The notes under the pieces were generated by a model. That model did not search any database and had not been told where the DNA came from. It saw nothing but the letters and a program-made list of their open reading frames with translations. Of a stretch of 56,177 nt of DNA, positions 51,335 to 56,177 are shown piece after piece. Positions within the stretch are counted from its first letter, which is position 1. Each line of letters opens with the position of its first letter. The stretch lies in NCBI GenBank assembly GCA_900318645.1, contig ONLH01000019.1, forward strand, positions 1-56,177, in the 5' to 3' direction. The translations under genes were made by a program, and so were the position numbers. This DNA comes from an uncultured Prevotellaceae bacterium (lineage in GTDB: Bacteria; Bacteroidota; Bacteroidia; Bacteroidales; Muribaculaceae).

Positions 51335-52474
51335 CTATCGGTTGTCGAGGAGCCAGTGCATGAGGTCGAGGCTCATGGCCACGTCGCCTTGGTGGATATA
51401 TTTTTCTCGGTTGGCTTCGAGTTTCTGCAGCAGGGCTTCGGCCTTGGGACGGTCATTCTCCAGTGCCAGGGCGACGGCTAAGGTCGTGAACTGCTTGTCG
51501 CTCTGGGTGGGAGCGTGGCGGGCAATGTGCTTGGCCAGTCTGTCGCTGTAGTGCTGTCGCGCCTCATCGTCGCGTCCGGTGAGGATGCACACCTGGGTCA
51601 TCATGTTTTCCATCTCCAGTTGGTACAGCTCCATGTATTTGTCTTTGTTGTAAAGGGCTTCGGACAGTAATTGGTATGCCTCTTCCCACTGGTGGACAGC
51701 CATCATTCTCGTGGCGGCACCCAATACCGTCCCCACGTGCATACTGTTGGCCCAGTCGATGGGCTTCGGCAGGGCGAAGATGCGCTCGGGCATGTCTGCA
51801 TATAGTTCTCCTTCCTGGCTGCGGGCATTCACCTCAAGGATATTGCAGAAGCATTGTTTCGTGGGGATGTCTTTTTCCAGTTGCAGCAGGTTAAGACCGT
51901 CGTTGGCGACACCGCCCATCTTCATGGGGATGCCGTTCCCCACTCCGAAAAAGAGACCCAGGATAATCATCATCACCAATAGTACGACTAGCCAGTAGGG
52001 CAAGTCAAAGGCCCACAGCAGTAGGGCTGAAATCACGGCGATGAGGATATTGGCCAGCACGCCACCGGCATTATACCAACGCGTGTCAATTTGGTCGATG
52101 GGCCGGTCGGGTGGGGTCATCAGGCATTGGCCGCCCGAGCCCGCCAGCTCATAATTGCGCCACTGCAGGCGTCCGCCCTTGCGGATGAGCGTCCAGTTCA
52201 GGAAGCGGAACGACACGAAGCGGTAGCCCGTCAGCAGTCCCGCCACCAGGTGTCCGCCCTCGTGGAGGACGACACTCAAGATGAAGGCAATCATGACGGC
52301 TATCAGTATCCATGCGATGTCCATCACGTCTTGCAGGGAAAACTTGGTGAAGATCGTTCTCGCTACCGTCATGATTGACTCGCCTTCAATGACGGCAATA
52401 AGTGGGATGACAATAATCAGGCCGAAACAGGCTCCGACGAGCATTCCCCCGATGAGTCTCAATATGGTTTTCAT
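51335..52474 (-). CDS. M50-like membrane metalloprotease
   Basis: 379-residue integral membrane protein starting at ATG 52474 (MKTILRLIGG); the frame opens at a TTG upstream. Zinc ligands of the site-2-protease family are visible: HEGGH (71-75), and an Asp in KMGGVANDGLN near 195-205, with GGVLANILIAV between. About five helices occupy residues 1-190. The C-terminal about 170 residues are cytosolic-looking TPR-like helices (WEEAYQLLSEALYNKDKYME). Only bacterial M50 members with regulatory or signal-peptide clearing roles are known; the substrate here is unknown. Confidence 0.82.
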   Translation of the reverse strand: MKTILRLIGGMLVGACFGLIIVIPLIAVIEGESIMTVARTIFTKFSLQDVMDIAWILIAVMIAFILSVVLHEGGHLVAGLLTGYRFVSFRFLNWTLIRKGGRLQWRNYELAGSGGQCLMTPPDRPIDQIDTRWYNAGGVLANILIAVISALLLWAFDLPYWLVVLLVMMIILGLFFGVGNGIPMKMGGVANDGLNLLQLEKDIPTKQCFCNILEVNARSQEGELYADMPERIFALPKPIDWANSMHVGTVLGAATRMMAVHQWEEAYQLLSEALYNKDKYMELYQLEMENMMTQVCILTGRDDEARQHYSDRLAKHIARHAPTQSDKQFTTLAVALALENDRPKAEALLQKLEANREKYIHQGDVAMSLDLMHWLLDNR

Positions 52475-52929
52475 TTTCGTGACTTGATTTGGAATTACTA
52501 TCCGCAAAGGTAATATAAAAGGCTTTAGGTTTTAGGCGTTAGGCTTTAGTTTTTTGTGTCCGCAATATTTAGCCTCACGCTAAGCCGCTAAGTCGCCAAG
52601 TCTTTTATTTCACGTGAGTTCAATGGAATTATCGATTGTTAATCAGTGCGTTAACAAGTCCCCCTCTTAGATAAGAGGGGGCTGGGGGGCGTTGATGCTA
52701 CAAGAGGAAGTGTTTTGAGGGTAAATCATACTCCTCCGGCGCTCTGCGCCACCTCCCCTATCTTAGGGGAGGAATTGAGCATCAGCACTTTTCTCCTCCG
52801 TCGAACTCACGTTATTTATTGCTCGCAAGAGGCTTGCAACTTTTTACTTCTCTAATCCCTAACCACTAATCACTAATCACTAATCTGCGAGCGAAGCGAG
52901 CATTTTATTGTTCATTAGCAAGATTGTAT
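52475..52929. repeat. repeat-rich intergenic region
   Basis: 455 bases. A minus-strand -7 box for the protease gene (TACCTTTG, 52505-52512), a TTAGCG-type arm (CACGCTAAGCCGCTAAGTCG at 52574), a DUF559-linked palindrome with tail (52660-52695), a related palindrome CCTCCCCTATCTTAGGGGAG (52752-52772), GCTCGCAAGAGGCTTGC, and low-complexity CTAATCACTAATCAC. No gene. Confidence 0.75.
52505..52512 (-). promoter_or_regulatory. Bacteroidetes -7 box (M50-like protease)
   Basis: Minus strand TACCTTTG, 30 bases before the start ATG. Confidence 0.6.
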
Positions 52930-52937
52930 TATATTTG
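52930..52937 (+). promoter_or_regulatory. Bacteroidetes promoter (radical SAM operon)
   Basis: TATATTTG with TTG (ATTATTGTTCATTAG) 19 bases upstream. The start site would fall a few bases before the microprotein ATG at 52952, so that small frame is the first in the transcript. Confidence 0.65.
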
Positions 52938-52951
52938 CAGTTGGAAATGAA

Positions 52952-53044
52952 ATGGCCATATTGATGCTTATTCTTTCTGCAGCTATTTTGGCTATCGGCT
53001 ATGTGATTAACAGAACAGCTACTCAGTATCATACTAAAACTTAA
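52952..53044 (+). CDS. 30-residue membrane microprotein
   Basis: Reads MAILMLILSAAILAIGYV, then about 12 polar residues (NRTATQY and following), then TAA. The first 18 residues form one hydrophobic helix; the tail is polar and slightly basic. It is too short for routine gene calling. Two things support it: it lies 14 bases after a good Bacteroidetes -7 box and ends five bases before the radical SAM start codon, filling the leader exactly. It may be a membrane anchor, a partner of the enzyme, or a leader peptide. I know no named family for it. Confidence 0.5.
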   Translation: MAILMLILSAAILAIGYVINRTATQYHTKT

Positions 53045-53049
53045 CAATC

Positions 53050-54150
53050 ATGAACGTGCACCAACAGCAACAATTGGAGAAGACTCGCAATTACGTGGAA
53101 CGCCTCAGGAGAGAGCACCCCTTGCAGGATCTGTTTTGGGAATGCACCCTGCGCTGTAACATGGCCTGTCGGCATTGCGGGAGTGACTGCCTCAAGGAAT
53201 CCATGGTGCCCGATATGCCCTTTGCCGACTTCGTGCCGGTGCTGGACGAGGTGGCGGCCCATTGCGATCCCAGGCAGGTGATGGTGCAGACTGTGGGCGG
53301 CGAGCCTCTGGTCAGGTCCGATCTGATGGATAGCGGACGTGCTATCCGTGAACGGGGCTTCACGTGGGGACTTGTTACCAATGGCCTGATTCTGGATCGA
53401 TCCTTAGCCCGCGAGATGGCCCAAGCGGGTATCAATTCTATAGCCCTTGACGTGGACGGCATGCGTGAGGAGCACAACTGGCTCCGCAATTCAACGGTCA
53501 GTTTTGATGCCACCATGCGGGCTATCGAGGCGGTGCAGACCATCCCGGGGCTCACCTGGGACGTCATCACCTGTGTAAACGGCCGCAATCTGCCGCGGCT
53601 GGATGAAATCAAGCAACTGCTCATCGAGGCTGGCGTTACCAACTGGCGCTGCTTTACCATTGACCCGATGGGACGCGCAGCACGGGACAAGAGCCTGCTG
53701 CTCAACGATGAACAGTTCCGCGACTTGCTCAACTTCATCGTCACCACCCGCATCGAGGGGAAAATCAACATGAGCTATGCCTGCGACGGGTTCCTGGGCG
53801 CCTACGAGGGGCTTGTTCGCGACTACTTCTTCTACTGCCAGGCGGGACTCACCGTCGCCAGCGTGCGAGCTAACGGTGACATATCGGGTTGCTTGAGCAT
53901 CCGCAGCGACTACAGTCAGGGCAACATCTACCGTGACAGCTTCTGGGACGTGTGGGAGAACCGCTTTGAGCAATTCCGTGACCACGAGTGGATGAAACGC
54001 GGTGCGTGCAAGGATTGTGAGGCCTTTCGCTATTGTCAAGGTGACGGTTTCCACCTGCGTGACGGCAATGGCGACCTGATGATGACCTGCCACTACAATC
54101 AACTCAAGAATGTTAGAATTCAAGATTCTAGTGCGGAAAAACCACTTTGA
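53050..54150 (+). CDS. radical SAM/SPASM maturase
   Basis: 366-residue iron-sulfur enzyme expected to modify a peptide or protein by radical chemistry. The radical SAM cluster motif is Cys36-x3-Cys40-x2-Cys43 (RCNMACRHCGSDC), with TVGGEPLVRSDL and ALDVDGMREEHNWLR in the barrel. The C-terminal SPASM region binds auxiliary clusters: Cys263, Cys281, Cys320-x2-Cys323-x5-Cys329 and Cys347, with GNIYRDSFWDVWENRF between. The sequence resembles the Bacteroidetes radical SAM group paired with lipoproteins (TIGR04133-like). Here the partners are instead two proteins sharing a common N-terminus. Second gene of the operon starting at 52930. Confidence 0.9.
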   Translation: MNVHQQQQLEKTRNYVERLRREHPLQDLFWECTLRCNMACRHCGSDCLKESMVPDMPFADFVPVLDEVAAHCDPRQVMVQTVGGEPLVRSDLMDSGRAIRERGFTWGLVTNGLILDRSLAREMAQAGINSIALDVDGMREEHNWLRNSTVSFDATMRAIEAVQTIPGLTWDVITCVNGRNLPRLDEIKQLLIEAGVTNWRCFTIDPMGRAARDKSLLLNDEQFRDLLNFIVTTRIEGKINMSYACDGFLGAYEGLVRDYFFYCQAGLTVASVRANGDISGCLSIRSDYSQGNIYRDSFWDVWENRFEQFRDHEWMKRGACKDCEAFRYCQGDGFHLRDGNGDLMMTCHYNQLKNVRIQDSSAEKPL

Positions 54151-54217
54151 AATCTTGAAGTTGAGAACTTATAGTTTAGAATTTATATTTTATTAAAAAA
54201 CTAAACATTTTAGCATG

Positions 54218-54853
54218 ATGAAAGAAAAAAACAAAGGAAAAAAGACGCTCGCCGCTGTGGGGGCCGTGGTTGCTGCCGGGCTCACACCTGGCATCGTTGC
54301 CTCTACTCCCCAATGTGCACCCATTCCCGATCCCAATATTGAATTAACAGCTGCCGACGTAGTCGCCATCGGTGGCACAGCTTACAGTTTTGACGAATTA
54401 TATGCCATGCAACGTGGGGACACTGTGGATGTGCAAGTAGGGCTGCCTGAAATCCAAGTTGAATCATTTCCATATGCTACAAGGTATGGCGCTCTCTTAA
54501 TTTCACCCTCTTTTGACAAGGCTGATGGAAATAAAAACACTGTCTATCGTAGCGTTGAGCAGATGCCCCGGTTCCCTGGTGGCGAGGCCGCACTGATGAA
54601 GTATCTCGAATCTCATATCAATTATCCATCCGAGCCAGCCAAGAACAAGATAGAAGGTCATGTCATTGTACAGTTTGTTGTGAAAAATGACGGTAGTATA
54701 GGTGAGGTGAAGGTTGTCCGCTCGCTGGAAAAGGACCTCGACAAGGAGGCCATCCGCGTTATCAAGTCGCTGCCCAAGTTCACCCCTGGCCGTCAAGATG
54801 GTAAAGAGGTGAGCGTATGGTACACGCTGCCCGTGAAATTCAAGCTGAAATAA
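54218..54853 (+). CDS. shared-leader protein with TonB C-terminal domain
   Basis: 211 residues from the second of two adjacent ATGs (54218; the first is 54215). Residues 1-66 are the segment shared with the next gene: basic MKEKNKGKK, hydrophobic LAAVGAVVAAGLTPGIVA, then TPQCAPIPDPNIE with Cys33, AADVVAIGG and YSFDELYAMQ. The hydrophobic part could be a signal peptide. Residues about 105-211 are a TonB_C fold (PRFPGGEAALMKYL, GHVIVQFVVKNDGSIGEVKV, FTPGRQDGKEVSVWYTLPV). It starts 67 bases after the radical SAM gene. Possible substrate of that enzyme; this is inference. Confidence 0.78.
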   Translation: MKEKNKGKKTLAAVGAVVAAGLTPGIVASTPQCAPIPDPNIELTAADVVAIGGTAYSFDELYAMQRGDTVDVQVGLPEIQVESFPYATRYGALLISPSFDKADGNKNTVYRSVEQMPRFPGGEAALMKYLESHINYPSEPAKNKIEGHVIVQFVVKNDGSIGEVKVVRSLEKDLDKEAIRVIKSLPKFTPGRQDGKEVSVWYTLPVKFKLK

Positions 54854-54937
54854 GCAAAAATAGGAACGACCAAAGGGCATTAAACCCTAATGAGGTATTC
54901 GAGTCTAATAATTAAAAACACTCTGAACGCCATAATT

Positions 54938-55537
54938 ATGAAGAAGGACAAAAATAAAGGAAAAAAGTCAATCGCTGCGGTGGGTGCCGTGGTTGCTGTC
55001 GGGCTCACGCCAGGCATCGTTGCCGCTACTCCCCAATGTGCGCCCATTCCCGCTCCCAATATTGAAGTCACCGCAGCCCAGGTGGTCGCCATCGGCGGCA
55101 ATACTTATAGTTTTGACGAATTATACGCTATGCAACAACGTGACGACTCGCAGGGGCGTCCAACGATAAGCCATCAATATTCTGGAGGATCAAGGTATGG
55201 TGTGATACGCCCTCAACAACGCCCTGTGCCGCCTCAGAAACCCGTTATCGTCATTGAAGCGGTGGAAGGCTTAGACACGATTCAAGCGGGCCTCTTGGAA
55301 TATTGCACCAAACTGCTTGATACAGACTTCTATACCAGAGGTGTCATCATTTCACTTGACAGAGACTTGACTCGTGAAATAGGAATGAATGATCGCCAAT
55401 TAAAAGAGCTCAAGGCATTCATCGAGGACTACTATGGCGTGGAAGTGTCCTACCACCGATTCAGCCTCAACGGCCAGCTCAACACCTTGCGCCTCATCTC
55501 ACATTACATCTTCAAGATAAAAACCGTCTGGGACTAA
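54938..55537 (+). CDS. shared-leader protein with ACP-like C-terminal domain
   Basis: 199 residues starting MKKDKNKGKK; an upstream ATG at 54890 would add 16 residues and break the match to the neighbour. Residues 1-66 match the preceding protein at 53 of 62 compared positions (by my count), including Cys34 in TPQCAPIP. A short Pro/Gln linker follows (RPQQRPVPPQKPVI). The last about 75 residues, with ISLDRDLTREIGMNDRQLKE and IEDYYGVEV, follow the helix pattern of an acyl carrier protein, but an Asp stands where the phosphopantetheine Ser would be. Fold assignment is tentative. Last gene of the operon. Confidence 0.72.
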   Translation: MKKDKNKGKKSIAAVGAVVAVGLTPGIVAATPQCAPIPAPNIEVTAAQVVAIGGNTYSFDELYAMQQRDDSQGRPTISHQYSGGSRYGVIRPQQRPVPPQKPVIVIEAVEGLDTIQAGLLEYCTKLLDTDFYTRGVIISLDRDLTREIGMNDRQLKELKAFIEDYYGVEVSYHRFSLNGQLNTLRLISHYIFKIKTVWD

Positions 55538-55950
55538 CCCAACGAAAAAAAAGGGACGGTTCTTTTGATGTAAAAACATGAATGTCCATGAATGCTCCAC
55601 GAATGGGGCCATGAATATAATTAATGATGGTTCATTCGTGTGATGGACAATTTGTTTTCAACGCCCCCTGACCCCCTCTAGTCTTAGAGTGGGATTGTGT
55701 GTCAGTACTCCATTTCATTTAACCCGTGTTATTCATGGTTCATTTGTGGGCATTCATGTAAATTAATCTTTGTCCCAGTTGTTTGAAAAAGGACGCTGGA
55801 AAGCATAGTATTTTTTGTATTTATTGTTTTCATTTTAAAAATGTTGCCCAAGTTGTATGAGAAGTGTTGAGAATTCTTTGTAACTTTGCAGTTTGAATTG
55901 TTGTACTGTTGTAGGGTACGACGCAAACATTTAATTATTAACAACTTATT
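55538..55950. repeat. repeat-bearing intergenic region
   Basis: 413 bases without a gene. A GGGACGGTTCTTTTG REP-like string lies at 55553-55567. Inverted arms CATGAATGCTCCACGAATGG (55587-55616) and ATTCATGGTTCATTTGTGGG (55731-55758) enclose an inverted-orientation DUF559-linked palindrome at 55655-55694. The thrS promoter follows. Confidence 0.7.
55881..55888 (+). promoter_or_regulatory. Bacteroidetes -7 box (thrS)
   Basis: TAACTTTG, 62 bases before the thrS ATG. The leader is AT-rich; I see no T-box-like structure. Confidence 0.55.
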
Positions 55951-56177
55951 ATGATTAACATTAAGTTTCCTGACGGCAATGTACGCCAATACGAGGATGG
56001 AGTAACCCCTCTGGACATTGCCAAGAGCATTAGCGAAGGCTTCGCACGCAATGTGCTGGCCGCATCATTAAACGACGAGGAATGGGATATCTCACGCCCC
56101 ATTTGTATGGATGGCGATATCAAGTTCTTCAAGTGGGAGGACGCCGAGGGCAAGCACGCCTTCTGGCACACATCGGC
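55951..56177 (+). CDS. thrS: threonyl-tRNA synthetase, N-terminal part (cut by window end)
   Basis: Only the first 75 codons are inside the window. They encode the TGS domain (MINIKFPDGNVRQYEDGVTP, LDIAKSISEGFARNVLAASL) and the start of the editing N2 domain at KHAFWHTSA, the diagnostic ThrRS junction. The enzyme charges tRNA-Thr in the cytoplasm. In Bacteroidales thrS is usually followed by infC, rpmI and rplT, which would lie beyond the window. Confidence 0.95.
   Translation, partial: MINIKFPDGNVRQYEDGVTPLDIAKSISEGFARNVLAASLNDEEWDISRPICMDGDIKFFKWEDAEGKHAFWHTS

Noticed and set aside
52930-55537. a canonical GG-leader (TIGR04149-type) peptide precursor
   Set aside because: Neither partner protein nor the 30-residue peptide has the KKEVIANLN...GG leader; the shared segment here is different.

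Overview
This window looks like chromosomal DNA of a gut- or rumen-type Bacteroidales bacterium, probably near Muribaculaceae or Prevotellaceae. The evidence is indirect but consistent. Many genes are preceded by the Bacteroidetes -7 box TAnnTTTG, often with a TTG-type -33 box about 20 bases upstream. There are BspA-like leucine-rich-repeat and DUF285 surface proteins, C-terminal dockerin-like repeats, a TPR plus AraC membrane regulator, PCMD and calycin-like secreted proteins, and an etfB-etfA-acyl-CoA dehydrogenase cluster. No rRNA or plasmid/phage hallmark is present, so genus-level placement is inference.

Layout. 1-6.1 kb: secreted esterase, GNAT acetyltransferase, a Gly-Gly-Leu tRNA cluster, SPOR protein plus folE, tpiA, acyl-ACP thioesterase. 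6.2-11.1 kb: etfB-etfA-acyl-CoA dehydrogenase, then two paralogous lipocalin-like lipoproteins. 11.4-13.3 kb: AT-rich CoiA-like nuclease and a cation diffusion facilitator. 13.4-18.7 kb: minus-strand block of secreted proteins (lipoproteins, calycin-like, PCMD, dockerin, beta-barrel) interrupted by a DUF559 endonuclease gene. 18.9-24.6 kb: membrane nucleotide-sugar dehydratase, a small hypothetical, a methyltransferase, an ABC permease/ATPase pair. 24.6-26 kb: a MITE-like hairpin and recA. 26.4-36.5 kb: two tandem dockerin-bearing adhesin cassettes sharing 5' and 3' flanks, followed by a TPR-AraC regulator. 36.7-40 kb: asnS, an RluB-like pseudouridine synthase with a long RQGGYQ tail, tRNA-Val. 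40.3-47.2 kb: a 1333-residue DUF285 surface protein between long direct repeats, and two tandem acyltransferases. 47.3-52.5 kb: mdh, pnuC, an SF1 helicase, an M50-like membrane protease. 52.9-55.5 kb: a radical SAM/SPASM operon. 55.95 kb to the end: the start of thrS.

The most unusual unit is the operon at 52.93-55.54 kb. One promoter is followed by a 30-residue membrane microprotein, a radical SAM/SPASM enzyme, and two proteins that share an almost identical 62-residue N-terminal segment but carry unrelated C-terminal domains. One C-terminal domain is TonB-like. The other resembles an acyl-carrier-protein fold without the phosphopantetheine serine. This reads as a modifying enzyme with two substrate-like partners.

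A second theme is the density of palindromic repeat families. One family (core CCCCTCTAAGATTAGAGGGG) flanks the DUF559 nuclease in inverted orientation and is translated as part of it. Another (core GACGCAAAATTTTGCGTC) forms arrays of about 64-base units and has inserted in frame into pnuC. A third (CTTAGCG units) forms long hairpins mostly downstream of genes. A 226-base direct repeat pair brackets the DUF285 gene. A matched pair of 22-base-period direct repeats upstream of both adhesin cassettes looks like an activator operator, with an AraC-type regulator encoded next door.
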